From positions 124,001 to 188,000 of the forward strand of contig NZ_SLUQ01000009.1 in the NCBI RefSeq assembly GCF_004345245.1: a stretch of 64,000 nucleotides of DNA. The letters run 5' to 3'. The notes under the pieces were generated by a model. The model was not told where the DNA came from, searched no databases, and worked only from the letters and a program-made list of their open reading frames with translations. Below, piece by piece: positions 44,889-53,964 of this stretch (positions within the stretch are counted from its first letter, which is position 1; every line of letters starts with the position of its first letter). The position numbers and the translations under genes were made by a program. The stretch comes from Rhizobium sp. BK251 (GTDB taxonomy: Bacteria > Pseudomonadota > Alphaproteobacteria > Rhizobiales > Rhizobiaceae).

Positions 44889-45004
44889 GCAGATTTGATG
44901 AAGACCCCTCTCCCGGGCTGGCTGATCTTGATAGAATACGCGTGAGAGGCTTTCGTCCCTGTTGATGGCCGCAACCCGGCGGAGGCCCGCTCAGTGGAGG
45001 AGCG

Positions 45005-45382
45005 ATGGAAATCTTACCTTTGGCCATGACGCTTCTGATCTGGATGCAGATCAAGCATTTCGTCGCGGACTATCTGCTGCAGCCGCCCTGGATGCTGCGC
45101 GGCAAGGGCAGCTTCTTCCAGGTTGGCGGCTATGTTCATGCAGGTATCCATGCGGTCGGCACCCTGCCTGTCCTTCTCGCGACGGGCGTGGAACTCTGGC
45201 TGTGCCTCGTTCTCTTCTGCGGCGAGTTCGTCATCCACTATATCATAGACTATATAAAAGCGACGCTTTCGTCCGGCGCCAAGACGAGCGCCCGCACATT
45301 CTGGGCCATGCACGGGGCCGATCAGCTCATGCACCAGCTCACCTACGCGGCGATCATATGGATCGTATTGACGAACAGGTAG
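45005..45382 (+). CDS. DUF3307 domain-containing membrane protein
   Basis: A 125-aa predicted inner-membrane protein with about three hydrophobic segments. The motif KHFVADYLLQPPWM near the N-terminus and EFVIHYIIDYIK in the middle match the DUF3307 pattern of conserved His and Asp residues in membrane helices. The function of the family is not established. GGAGGAGCG lies directly upstream of the ATG. It is transcribed towards the convergent Gfo/AKR gene, with a 90-base gap that shows no strong hairpin. Confidence 0.82.
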   Translation: MEILPLAMTLLIWMQIKHFVADYLLQPPWMLRGKGSFFQVGGYVHAGIHAVGTLPVLLATGVELWLCLVLFCGEFVIHYIIDYIKATLSSGAKTSARTFWAMHGADQLMHQLTYAAIIWIVLTNR

Positions 45383-45472
45383 TATGCGGCCCTCGCGTTG
45401 GCAGGCAAGAGCCGCATGAGATGAAGGCCGCGACAGAACGATCCCTCGCGGCCCTGCTTCAGCGGGAGAAGC

Positions 45473-47476
45473 CTAACCTTCCAGCCATTTGATTTGCTCA
45501 GGCGTGAGCCTGATGTCGAGCGCAGAGATACTGTCTTCCAGCTCCGCGATCGTGCGCGGCCCGATCAGCGGAATGACCGGGAACGGCTGGGCAATCACAT
45601 AGGCGAGCGCGATGTGGATCGGGTTGCGGCCGAGCTTGTTCGCGAGTTCGATTGCGCGGTCGCGGCGCTGGAAGTTGCGTTCCGAATACCAGACGCGCAC
45701 GATTTCCTCGTCGTCGCGCTTGTCGCGGCCGGCGCGCTCGGTGAAGAAGCCGCGACCCTGGCTCGACCAGGCGAAGTTCGGGATCTGCTTCTCGTTCAGC
45801 CACGTCTTCCAGTCATCGTCGGAGGCCGCAATGCAGCCGGCCCATATCGGGTCGAGCATCTCCGCGAGCGAGAAGTTGTTAGAAAGGGCGGCCGGCGCTG
45901 CCTTCCCGTTCTTGCCGGCATAGGCGATCGCCTCGTCGAAGCGTTCCCGCGTCCAATTCGATCCGCCGAAGATACCGCGGATGCGGCCGCGCTTGACCTC
46001 CGCGTCCATCGCATCGACGAACTCGCCGACCGGTACGCCGGTATTGTCGCGGTGCATGAAGTAGATGTCGACATAGTCGGTCTTCAGGCGATCGAGCGAC
46101 TGGTCGAGCTGCTTGGCAATCATGTCCGGATAGCAGAGCGGCGAATGCGCACCCTTGCCGATCAGCACGATCTCCTCGCGCGGCACCTGGCGGCTCGTGT
46201 GCCAGTCGCCGAAGATGCTTTCCGTCTTGCCAGCGCCGTAGACATAGGCGGTATCGAAGGCGTTGCCGCCCGCCTCGTAGAAAGCGTCGAGGGTGAGCGA
46301 GGCAGAAGCGAAGTTCGGGAAGAATTCGAAGCCGAGGGTGACGACCGATGCCGGTTTGGAGACACCCGGGATCTGGCGACGGGGGATACTGCCGCCCCGA
46401 CGAACGGGAGAGCCGACAAGGTTCGTTGTCCGCTTGGCGGCCTTCTCCACGCCGTATTCCAGTCCGACCGAGGCGCGCCACTGGTCGAGTACGCGCAGAT
46501 TGCCAATCGAATCCGCCCAGCTCATGCCCGGTGAGGTAAATTCCTTTTCACCGGCGCGGATGGCATCGCCCGCCGCGTCCGCTTCAAAGGAATAGAGCCA
46601 GCGGTCTTCCCTGACCTCGATTGTCTGCTGCTCTGCGCCCTTGAAGATCTCGATCCTGCCGACACCGCCCTTGTGGCCGGAGGCGAACCAGAAGTCCTTG
46701 ACCTCGATGCGGCCTTCCGAGCCGATGACGCGCAGCGTATTGTCCTGGTTCGCCATGATCGAGCACGAGACCTCGGCGATGATCTCGTTCGGGAACTTGA
46801 GCACGGCGGAGGCCCATTCGTCGACGCCGGACTGGCCGAGATGGGCAACACCTGCCACCTTCTCCGGCTCCAGGAAGGGCTTGCCTTCCACCGCACCGGC
46901 AATCAACCGCGCCATGGAAACCGGATAGCCGCCAACATCGAGTATGCCGCCGCCTGCCGTATCATTGGCGAAAAGGCGATGCTCGGGCTTGAAGCCTCCC
47001 ATGTTGAAGCCGAAGCTGGAGCGGATGATGCGCACCTGCCCGATCACACCGCTCCTGACGAGCTCGACCAGCTTCGCCGTCTGCGGATGGACGCGGTACA
47101 TGAAGGCCTCGCCGGCGAAGACGCCCGCCTTCCTGGCGTCGTGGTAGATCGCCTCGGCATCATAGGCGGAAAGCGCTATCGGCTTCTCGACGAGGATATG
47201 CTTGCCTGCGCGGGCCGCCTTGATCGCCCATTCCGCGTGGCCCGTATGGGGTGTCGCGATATAGATCGCGTCGACTTCCTTGTCGGCCAGCAGAGCATCA
47301 TAGCCCTTGACGATGCGGGCTCCGGGGAAGCCTTCGGCAAGACCCGGCTTTTCCGGGTTGCGCGTGGCGATCGCGACGAGCTTGCCGGTGCGCGAATGGG
47401 CCACGCCGTCGGCAAAGGTGCGGGCAATAGTGCCGGGGCCGATGATGCCCCAGCGGATCGGATTATCTGATGTCAT
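45473..47476 (-). CDS. Gfo/Idh/MocA oxidoreductase-aldo/keto reductase fusion
   Basis: A 667-aa two-domain redox protein in a single uninterrupted frame. Residues 1-345 form a Gfo/Idh/MocA enzyme (WGIIGPGTIART Rossmann motif, EKP at 97-99, GGGILDVGGYP). After a linker at about 346-375, residues 376-667 form an aldo/keto reductase with catalytic candidates Asp408 (AFDTA), Tyr413, Lys441 (IGKGAH) and a His in YFMHRD, ending LTPEQIKWLEG. The AKR start is shorter than usual, so its first strand may be lost. It is the last gene of the system C operon. Joining two oxidoreductases may couple successive oxidation and reduction of a sugar and recycle the cofactor (inference). Confidence 0.88.
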   Translation of the reverse strand: MTSDNPIRWGIIGPGTIARTFADGVAHSRTGKLVAIATRNPEKPGLAEGFPGARIVKGYDALLADKEVDAIYIATPHTGHAEWAIKAARAGKHILVEKPIALSAYDAEAIYHDARKAGVFAGEAFMYRVHPQTAKLVELVRSGVIGQVRIIRSSFGFNMGGFKPEHRLFANDTAGGGILDVGGYPVSMARLIAGAVEGKPFLEPEKVAGVAHLGQSGVDEWASAVLKFPNEIIAEVSCSIMANQDNTLRVIGSEGRIEVKDFWFASGHKGGVGRIEIFKGAEQQTIEVREDRWLYSFEADAAGDAIRAGEKEFTSPGMSWADSIGNLRVLDQWRASVGLEYGVEKAAKRTTNLVGSPVRRGGSIPRRQIPGVSKPASVVTLGFEFFPNFASASLTLDAFYEAGGNAFDTAYVYGAGKTESIFGDWHTSRQVPREEIVLIGKGAHSPLCYPDMIAKQLDQSLDRLKTDYVDIYFMHRDNTGVPVGEFVDAMDAEVKRGRIRGIFGGSNWTRERFDEAIAYAGKNGKAAPAALSNNFSLAEMLDPIWAGCIAASDDDWKTWLNEKQIPNFAWSSQGRGFFTERAGRDKRDDEEIVRVWYSERNFQRRDRAIELANKLGRNPIHIALAYVIAQPFPVIPLIGPRTIAELEDSISALDIRLTPEQIKWLEG

Positions 47477-47512
47477 GTCTGTCCTCTTTCGTCTTTCGGT
47501 CTTGGGATGGGT

Positions 47513-48601
47513 CTATCGGAGCCGCTTGCCGGCGCCGTCGAACAGGAAGGTACGGCTTGCCGGCAGCGAGACGGTCAGCGCGTCGCTGTTGCCGGTCGTC
47601 CGGGATTCGGGCCGCTCGATGATGATCTGCTCGCCGCCGCGCGTGTTGGCGTAGATGTAGCTGGTGTTGCCGAGATGCTCGGCGACATCGACGGCAACGG
47701 TCAGATCGGCATCGCCCTCGCCGGCGTCGCCGAAGTGTTCGGGCCGGATGCCGAGAGTCACCGACGAGCCCGGGGTCGCGGCCCGATCGGTTATGGGAAG
47801 GCGCAGCCGCACCTGCCGGTCGCCCGCAAGCGTCACGATGACGCTGCCGGCCCCTGCCTCGGATATCTCGGCCTTCAGGAAATTCATCTTCGGCGAACCG
47901 ACGAAGCCCGCCACGAACTGGTTGGCGGGATCGTCGTAGAGATCGAGCGGCGCGCCGACCTGCTCGATATTGCCGGCCCGCAGCACCACGATCTTGTCGG
48001 CAAGCGTCATAGCCTCCGTCTGGTCGTGGGTGACGTAGATCATGGTCGTGCCGAGCTTCTTGTGGAGGCGGGAGATTTCGACGCGCATCTGCACACGCAG
48101 TTCCGCATCGAGGTTCGAGAGCGGCTCGTCGAAGAGGAAGACCTGAGGTTCCCGCACGATCGCCCGGCCGATAGCCACGCGTTGCCTCTGGCCGCCGGAA
48201 AGCTGCTTCGGGCGGCGCTTCATCAGTTCGGTGATCTGCAGGATATCGGCGACATGGCGCACCCGCCTATCCGTGTCGGCCTTCGGATTGCCGTTCATTC
48301 TGAGGCCGAAGCTCAGGTTTTCCTCGACGGTGAGGTGCGGATAGAGGGCATAGGACTGGAAGACCATGGCAATGCCGCGGTCGGCGGGCTCGGCGTCATT
48401 GACGAGGCGCCCGCCGATCTTGAGTTCGCCGCCCGTGATATCCTCAAGCCCGGCGATCATCCGCAGCAGCGTGGACTTGCCGCAACCGGAGGGACCGACG
48501 AAGACGACGAATTCGCCATCCTTCACCTCGAGGTTTGCGCCGTGAATGATCTCAAGCGCGCCGAAGCGCTTGACCACATTCCTGAGTGAAAGCTCTGCCA
48601 T
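47513..48601 (-). CDS. ABC transporter ATP-binding protein, system C (UgpC/MalK-type)
   Basis: A 362-aa ATPase with Walker A GPSGCGKST, Q-loop VFQSYALYPHL, signature LSGGQRQR, Walker B VFLFDEPLSNLDAE and switch His in VTHDQTEAMT, then a C-terminal OB-fold domain with GIRPEHFGDA. The start MAELSLRN at 48601 has GGAGA upstream; the open frame further 5' is a shadow of the permease genes. It powers the permeases encoded just upstream on this strand. Confidence 0.93.
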   Translation of the reverse strand: MAELSLRNVVKRFGALEIIHGANLEVKDGEFVVFVGPSGCGKSTLLRMIAGLEDITGGELKIGGRLVNDAEPADRGIAMVFQSYALYPHLTVEENLSFGLRMNGNPKADTDRRVRHVADILQITELMKRRPKQLSGGQRQRVAIGRAIVREPQVFLFDEPLSNLDAELRVQMRVEISRLHKKLGTTMIYVTHDQTEAMTLADKIVVLRAGNIEQVGAPLDLYDDPANQFVAGFVGSPKMNFLKAEISEAGAGSVIVTLAGDRQVRLRLPITDRAATPGSSVTLGIRPEHFGDAGEGDADLTVAVDVAEHLGNTSYIYANTRGGEQIIIERPESRTTGNSDALTVSLPASRTFLFDGAGKRLR

Positions 48602-48615
48602 GCGGCATTCTCCGA

Positions 48616-49452
48616 TTACTTGACTGCGCCGGCCGAAATGCCGGCGATGAAGTGGCGCTGGAGCAGGACGAAAACGACGAGGATCGGTGCCGTCAGAAGC
48701 ACCGCTCCCGCCATGATGCCGCCCCAGGAGACCCTGGTGAGGCCGATCAGGGTTCCGAGCGCGACCGGCGCCGTCACCATGCCCGGTCGCGAATTGATGA
48801 GCAGTGGCCACAGGTAGTTGTTCCAGGAGGCGAGGAAGAGGATGATCGCGAGCGCCGCCATGGTCGGCCGCGCCAGCGGCAGCGCAATGCGCAGGAAGAT
48901 CTGCCATTCCTTGACGCCCTCGACGCGGGCGGCATCGAAGAGCTCGCCCGGCATCATCGAGAAGGACTGCCGCATGAACAGAACGCCGAGCGAATTGAAG
49001 AGCGGCGGAACGACGAGCGCGATCCAGGTGTTGGCAAGCTTGAACTCGCGCGCCACCATGATGAACTGCGGTATGACGACCACGAAATAGGGAAGCGTGA
49101 TCGTGCCCAGGATGATGCCAATGACGATCGACCGGCCGACGAAGCGATAGCGGGCAAGTGCCCACCCGGCCATCGAGGTCAGCAACACCGACAGGAAGGT
49201 GTAGACGATCGCGACCGTGATCGAGATGAACATCGCCCGCACGAAGTCGGTATCGGCCTGAAGGTTCTTGAAGTTCTCGATGAAGTTCGTCGACGGCCAG
49301 AGCACGATCTCCGGGCTGAAGATGCCGTAGTCCGGCATCGTCGAGAAGACGAACATCATCCAGAGTGGAAAGAGCCAGATGATGGCGAGCGGGGTCAGGA
49401 TCGCATGCAGTGCGATCTTCTGCAGAAGGAGTGATTGCGACTTGGATTTCAT
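48616..49452 (-). CDS. Carbohydrate ABC transporter permease, system C (MalG-type)
   Basis: A 278-aa inner-membrane permease with six predicted helices (first: IALHAILTPLAIIWLFPLW) and EAA-loop ELFDAARVEGVKEWQIFLRI. Its start overlaps the end of the upstream permease gene by four bases, so the two are translationally coupled. It lies 14 bases before the ATPase gene. Confidence 0.92.
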   Translation of the reverse strand: MKSKSQSLLLQKIALHAILTPLAIIWLFPLWMMFVFSTMPDYGIFSPEIVLWPSTNFIENFKNLQADTDFVRAMFISITVAIVYTFLSVLLTSMAGWALARYRFVGRSIVIGIILGTITLPYFVVVIPQFIMVAREFKLANTWIALVVPPLFNSLGVLFMRQSFSMMPGELFDAARVEGVKEWQIFLRIALPLARPTMAALAIILFLASWNNYLWPLLINSRPGMVTAPVALGTLIGLTRVSWGGIMAGAVLLTAPILVVFVLLQRHFIAGISAGAVK

Positions 49453-50309
49453 TTCGGTTCCCTCCCGACCCAGAGATTGAGAAGAGAAATCGCGATCGCG
49501 AGCACGGCCATCGTGTAGGCGATTGCCGAGGCATAGCCGAAGTTCAGCGACAGGAAGCCTTGCCGATAGAGCAGCAAGCCGAGTGTCTCTGTGCCGCCGC
49601 CGGGCCCGCCGCGATTGGTGATGAGGAAGGGCTCGGTGAAGAGCTGCATCGTGCCGATGACGGACAGTATCACGCAGAAAAGGATGATGGGCTTGAGCAG
49701 CGGCAGGGTGATGTGGAAGAACTGCTGCACCTTGCTGACGCGATCGAGCGTTGCCGCCTCGTAGACGTCTTCCGGGATAGATTGCAGGCCCGCGAGGATG
49801 ATGATCGCGTTGTAGCCCGCCCAGCGCCAGGTTACCGCAATGATGACGAGCGCCATGGCGGCATTGGCATTGTCGAACCAGGAGACCGCCGGCAGCCCGA
49901 CGGATGTGACCAGCTTGTTGATGATGCCGAAGTCGATGCTGAACATCAGGCGGAAGACCGCCGCATAGGCGACCTCTCCGACGACAACAGGCGCGAAGAA
50001 GGCGAAGCGGAACAGCGGTCGCGCCTTAAGGAGCGGCGAATTCAAAAGCACGGCCATCACGGTCGCGATGGCGATCATGACAGGCACCTGGATGACCAGG
50101 ATGATCAGAGTGTTGTAGAGCGCATTGTAGAAGGCCGGGTCGCCGAACAGGCGCCCCCAATTGGCCGCAAGGCTGAACTTCCACGGATTGACGCGCGTAT
50201 TCTGAAACGAGATCAGAAAAGAGTTGATGATCGGCCAGACCCAGAAGGTCGCAAAGACCAGCAGATAGGGCGCTAGAAACGCATAGGCGCTCCGGTTGCG
50301 CTTCGGCAT
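49449..50309 (-). CDS. Sugar ABC transporter permease, system C (MalF-type)
   Basis: A 286-aa inner-membrane permease with six predicted helices (first: FLAPYLLVFATFWVWPII) and the EAA-loop VYEAATLDRVSKVQQFFHIT. The ATG at 50309 follows GAGGAGG; an in-frame start 10 codons upstream lacks a site. A hairpin separates it from the preceding binding-protein gene. It pairs with the MalG-type permease at 48616-49452. Confidence 0.92.
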   Translation of the reverse strand: MPKRNRSAYAFLAPYLLVFATFWVWPIINSFLISFQNTRVNPWKFSLAANWGRLFGDPAFYNALYNTLIILVIQVPVMIAIATVMAVLLNSPLLKARPLFRFAFFAPVVVGEVAYAAVFRLMFSIDFGIINKLVTSVGLPAVSWFDNANAAMALVIIAVTWRWAGYNAIIILAGLQSIPEDVYEAATLDRVSKVQQFFHITLPLLKPIILFCVILSVIGTMQLFTEPFLITNRGGPGGGTETLGLLLYRQGFLSLNFGYASAIAYTMAVLAIAISLLNLWVGREPK

Positions 50310-50353
50310 CTTGTCCTCCTCACAGACGAAACGAGCCATCCCGTGGGATGGAG

Positions 50354-50377
50354 GCCGGGCGCTGATCGGCGCCCGGC
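50354..50377 (-). terminator. Intercistronic hairpin after the system C binding-protein gene
   Basis: GCCGGGCGC and GCGCCCGGC form a perfect 9-bp stem with a 6-base loop, between the binding-protein stop (50386) and the permease start (50309). No U-tract follows on the - strand transcript. It has the same position and probable role as the hairpins at 40112 and 59854. Confidence 0.6.
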
Positions 50378-50385
50378 TTCGTCAC

Positions 50386-51660
50386 TCATTCCGCGATCGG
50401 AAGGCCGGTCGCCGAGGCGATCTGGCTGGCGGCGTCGTCGAGTGCCGCCTTCGCGTCCGGATAGCCGCCGGCGAAGTATTTCGTCTGCGCGGCCTTGTAG
50501 ATGGCGTCCGCATCCGTCTGGAACTGCGTGCCACGGCTGGGCACGATCTTCGGCAGCGTCGACAGGATGTCCGCCCAGACCTTCTGGTCGCCCCAATAGG
50601 GCTGCGGTTGGTTGACGAAGGGGTCCTGCACTGCCGTCAGCAGCGACGGGACGAGGCCGAAGGACTTCAGCATCGCAACCTGGCCCTCGTTGGTCGCAAG
50701 CGCATAGTTGAGATAGGTCCAGGCCGCTTCCTTGTTCTGCGAATTCGCGCTGATCGCCAGCGACGAGCCGCCGAGGTTGGCCGCATGCGGGCCGTCGGCG
50801 GTCAGGCTCGGCATCATGTAGACACCCCACTTGCCGGAGAGGTCCGGCGAGCCGGAACGGATGGTGCCTTCGTACCAGCCGCCATACATCTGGCTTGCCA
50901 CCTTGCCGGCGGTATTGGCCTGGATCTTTTCGTCCCAGATGGCGGCGGTCAGCGTGCCGGCATCCTTCATCTGCTTGACCTTTTCCAGCGTCGCGACGCA
51001 GGCGGGCTTGTTGATGGTGATGCTCTGGCCGTCCGTCGAGAAGTAGCCGCAGCCCTGCTCGTTGGAGATCATGCGGAACCATTCGCTGTCGCCGTTGAAA
51101 TCGGCCTGCGCCATGACGACGCCCGGATTGGCTTCGGAGATCTTCTTGCCGGCGGCTATGAAGTCGTCCCAGTTCTTGATGGTCGTCGGATCGACGCCCG
51201 CCTTTTCATAGAAGTCGCGGCGGTAGAAGACGGCCACCGGACCAGAATCCCACGGCATCGAATAGGCGACGTCGCCGACCTCGAGCTCGGTGCGCTTGAA
51301 GTCGGGGAACTTCGCCTGGATATCGGACGTGTAGCCGAGGTCCTTCAGGTTTGCGAAGCAATCGGGGAAACGGTTCCAGAAGATTTCCGCCTCGAAATTC
51401 TCGATCGTCACGATATCGGGCAGGCCGTCGCCGCCGGCTGCGCAAGCGGCCAGCGTCTTGTCGAAAACCTGCTGGTTGCCGAGATCCTGGACATCGACCT
51501 TGATGTCGGGGAATTGTTTGTTGAAGCCTTCGAGCGTGGATTTCAGCGCCGATGCGGCGACGTTCCAGCTCCAGATGGTGAGCGTGCCAGACTGCGCAAA
51601 CGCAGGACTGGACGCGAGCAGCGCAACCGCGGCGGTCGCGCCGATAAGTTCGAAGCGCAT
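50386..51660 (-). CDS. Extracellular solute-binding protein, ABC system C
   Basis: A 424-aa periplasmic binding protein (SBP_bac_1) with a Sec signal peptide (LIGATAAVALLASSPAFA, cleavage after AFA). The mature start GTLTIWSWNVAASAL is typical of sugar-binding lobes. GGGAGGA lies upstream of the ATG. It is the first gene of the system C operon (binding protein, two permeases, ATPase, Gfo/AKR fusion) and is divergent from the AraC regulator over 86 bases. The ligand is unknown. Confidence 0.92.
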   Translation of the reverse strand: MRFELIGATAAVALLASSPAFAQSGTLTIWSWNVAASALKSTLEGFNKQFPDIKVDVQDLGNQQVFDKTLAACAAGGDGLPDIVTIENFEAEIFWNRFPDCFANLKDLGYTSDIQAKFPDFKRTELEVGDVAYSMPWDSGPVAVFYRRDFYEKAGVDPTTIKNWDDFIAAGKKISEANPGVVMAQADFNGDSEWFRMISNEQGCGYFSTDGQSITINKPACVATLEKVKQMKDAGTLTAAIWDEKIQANTAGKVASQMYGGWYEGTIRSGSPDLSGKWGVYMMPSLTADGPHAANLGGSSLAISANSQNKEAAWTYLNYALATNEGQVAMLKSFGLVPSLLTAVQDPFVNQPQPYWGDQKVWADILSTLPKIVPSRGTQFQTDADAIYKAAQTKYFAGGYPDAKAALDDAASQIASATGLPIAE

Positions 51661-51746
51661 TGAAAATCCTCCCTTTTCAATTGCCGTCCCTTAGTGAACG
51701 TGCCTAAATTATCCTCAGCGGGGCGGGTGTCTCCTAAAAAGGGAAT

Positions 51747-52658
51747 GTGGAGTTGGCGGAAAGTAAGGTCGGCGGCAGGGCAGTCTATCAGCCGGGGGCG
51801 AGCAGCATCGAGGGCCTGCCGACGAGCCTGCAGATGTTCCATACCCACCCCCCAGTCATGGCAATGCCCCACTGGCACGCGCAGGTGGAGGTCAATTACA
51901 TCATCCGCGGCAGCGTCCATTACCGTATGAACGACCATGAGATCCGGCTGAACGCAGGCGACATGTGCCTGTTCTGGGGCGGCCAGCCGCATCAGATGGA
52001 CGAATCGTCGGATGATTCGCTTTATGCGGGCGCGCACCTGCCGCTCGTCTATTTCTTCCGGCTGCGCCTGCCCGTGAATATTTCGAGCCGGCTGATGCAG
52101 GGCGAAACATTGGTGACGTCGGCGACCGATGCGGCCGATACCGAGAACTTCGCGCGCTGGTTCCGTTACGCGCGCTCAGGCGATCCGACGATGTCGGACC
52201 ATGCGGTCGACGAGCTGCTGCTGCGCTTGGAGCGTATCGTCTTCGAGCCCTATGCGATGCTGCCCGAGCAGGGCAAGGGCGAGACGGTGGAACAGCTCCA
52301 CCCGCAATCCTCGCGCAGCGTCGCGCGCATGTGCGACTTCATCGCCGCCAATTTCCTGCAGGAGATCGACTCGGAGCACATTGCGCGTGCTGCCGATCTG
52401 CATCCGAAATATGCGATGAACCTCTTCAAGAAGTGCACCGGCATGACGCTTGCCAAATACGTCAACCTCCTCAGGCTCTCCCACGCGCAGGCGATGCTCA
52501 TGCGTGAAGGTGCGAACGTGCTCCAGGTGGCCATGGATAGCGGCTTCGGCTCGATCAGCGCGTTCAACAAGTCATTCCGCCACATCGCCGGCATGTCCCC
52601 CTCCGACTTCCGGCGCGACATGCGGGTTGTGAACACGCTTTCCGGTATTCAGCGCTGA
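51747..52658 (+). CDS. AraC family transcriptional regulator
   Basis: A 303-aa activator-type regulator. The N-terminal half is a cupin-like sensor (MPHWHAQVEVNYIIRGS, then GDMCLFWGGQPHQ), probably binding a sugar. The C-terminal half has two HTH motifs (HIARAADLHPKYAMNLFKK and NVLQVAMDSGFGSISAFNKS). The start is GTG at 51747, preceded by AAAGGGAAT. It is divergent from system C, which it likely activates in response to the transported sugar (inference). The 86-base gap is too short to show a clear paired operator by eye. Confidence 0.9.
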   Translation: MELAESKVGGRAVYQPGASSIEGLPTSLQMFHTHPPVMAMPHWHAQVEVNYIIRGSVHYRMNDHEIRLNAGDMCLFWGGQPHQMDESSDDSLYAGAHLPLVYFFRLRLPVNISSRLMQGETLVTSATDAADTENFARWFRYARSGDPTMSDHAVDELLLRLERIVFEPYAMLPEQGKGETVEQLHPQSSRSVARMCDFIAANFLQEIDSEHIARAADLHPKYAMNLFKKCTGMTLAKYVNLLRLSHAQAMLMREGANVLQVAMDSGFGSISAFNKSFRHIAGMSPSDFRRDMRVVNTLSGIQR

Positions 52659-52860
52659 GGGCAGGCCAATCAGCGGCAGGCAGATAGGTCCGCAGCGGCC
52701 CATAAGCCATCCTGCATATCGCTTGCGTGTCATGTGCGTTAAAGTCCGGCAAACGCGATGATTCGATCTTGCGTACGCCCGGGCACCCGGACCTGGTTTG
52801 GTTGGTGTTCATGGGTGCCCCTGCGCGGGATGCGCATGCTCGCGACCTCAGGGAAGACGA

Positions 52861-53928
52861 ATGTCCGAAACGGAAGAACCAGGCATTTCCCCCGCCCCCA
52901 CCGACACGGCGCCCCTTCCCGCGGAGCACGAGCCGGGGAAGATGCCCGCCCATCTTGCCGAACTCGCGGACCGGGCGCGCGACTATGTGCGCAAATCATC
53001 CTCGGACAACACGCGCCGGGCGTATGCGAGCGACTGGAATCACTTTGCCGACTGGTGTCATCGCAACGCACTCGCTTCGCTGCCGCCCCATCCACAGACG
53101 ATCGGGCTTTATATCACCGCGCTCGCATCGGGCGAGGATGGCCGCCGTGCAGCCGCATCGGTGAGCACGATCGAACGGAAACTCTCGGCGCTTGCCTGGA
53201 ATTATGCGCAGCGTGGGCTGAAGCTCGACCGCAGCGACCGCCACATCGCGACCGTACTTGCCGGCATTCGCCGTTCCCATGCCCGCCCGCCGGTGCAGAA
53301 GGAGGCGATCCTGCCGGAGGAGCTGACGGCCATGCTGGAGACGCTCGAGCGCGGTACCCTGCGGGGCCTGCGCGATCGCGCCATTCTTCTCCTCGGTTTC
53401 GCCGGCGGCTTGCGGCGGTCCGAAATCGTGGGTCTCGATTGCTGGGCCGAACAGACCGAAGACGGCAGCGGCTGGATCGAGATACTGGACGAAGGCATCG
53501 TCATAACGCTGCGCGGCAAGACCGGCTGGCGGGAGGTTGAAGTCGGCCGGGGTTCGTCGGACGCGACCTGCCCGGTCGTCGCGCTGGAAACCTGGTTGGC
53601 GCTCGGTCGTATCGCCCATGGCCCCCTCTTCCGCCGTATCACCGGAAAGGGAAAATCCGTCGCTGCCGACAGGCTGAACGACAAGCATGTCGCCCGCCTC
53701 GTCAAGCAGGCCGCGCTTGCCGCCGGATTGCGCAGTGACCTCGCCGAGGGCGAAAGAGCCGGAAAATTCTCCGGCCATTCCCTGCGTGCTGGTCTCGCCT
53801 CCTCTGCGGAGGCGGACGAGCGCTTCGTGCAGAAGCAGCTCGGACACGCAAGTGCCGAGATGACGCGGCGCTATCAGCGCCGGAGGGATCGTTTCCGGGT
53901 CAATCTCACCAAAGCTGCAGGGCTATAG
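52861..53928 (+). CDS. Tyrosine-type recombinase/integrase
   Basis: A 355-aa site-specific recombinase. The N-terminal core-binding domain (about 40-145: SSSDNTRRAYASDWNHFADW) is followed by the catalytic domain with the full set of residues: Arg185 (GGLRRSE), Lys220 (RGKTGW), His306 and Arg309 (SGHSLRAG), His329 (LGHAS) and nucleophile Tyr338 (RRYQRR). ATG 52861 is chosen because upstream codons in this frame show no homology. No excisionase, other phage gene, tRNA or flanking repeat was found, so it looks like a lone integrase, either a relic or a chromosomally kept recombinase. Confidence 0.9.
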   Translation: MSETEEPGISPAPTDTAPLPAEHEPGKMPAHLAELADRARDYVRKSSSDNTRRAYASDWNHFADWCHRNALASLPPHPQTIGLYITALASGEDGRRAAASVSTIERKLSALAWNYAQRGLKLDRSDRHIATVLAGIRRSHARPPVQKEAILPEELTAMLETLERGTLRGLRDRAILLLGFAGGLRRSEIVGLDCWAEQTEDGSGWIEILDEGIVITLRGKTGWREVEVGRGSSDATCPVVALETWLALGRIAHGPLFRRITGKGKSVAADRLNDKHVARLVKQAALAAGLRSDLAEGERAGKFSGHSLRAGLASSAEADERFVQKQLGHASAEMTRRYQRRRDRFRVNLTKAAGL

Positions 53929-53964
53929 GATCCGTCGCGGCAATTTCGGTTGTTTCGCTAAAGC

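Noticed and set aside
52659-52860. Possible attachment site upstream of the recombinase
   Set aside because: No tRNA end and no direct repeat could be matched within the window.
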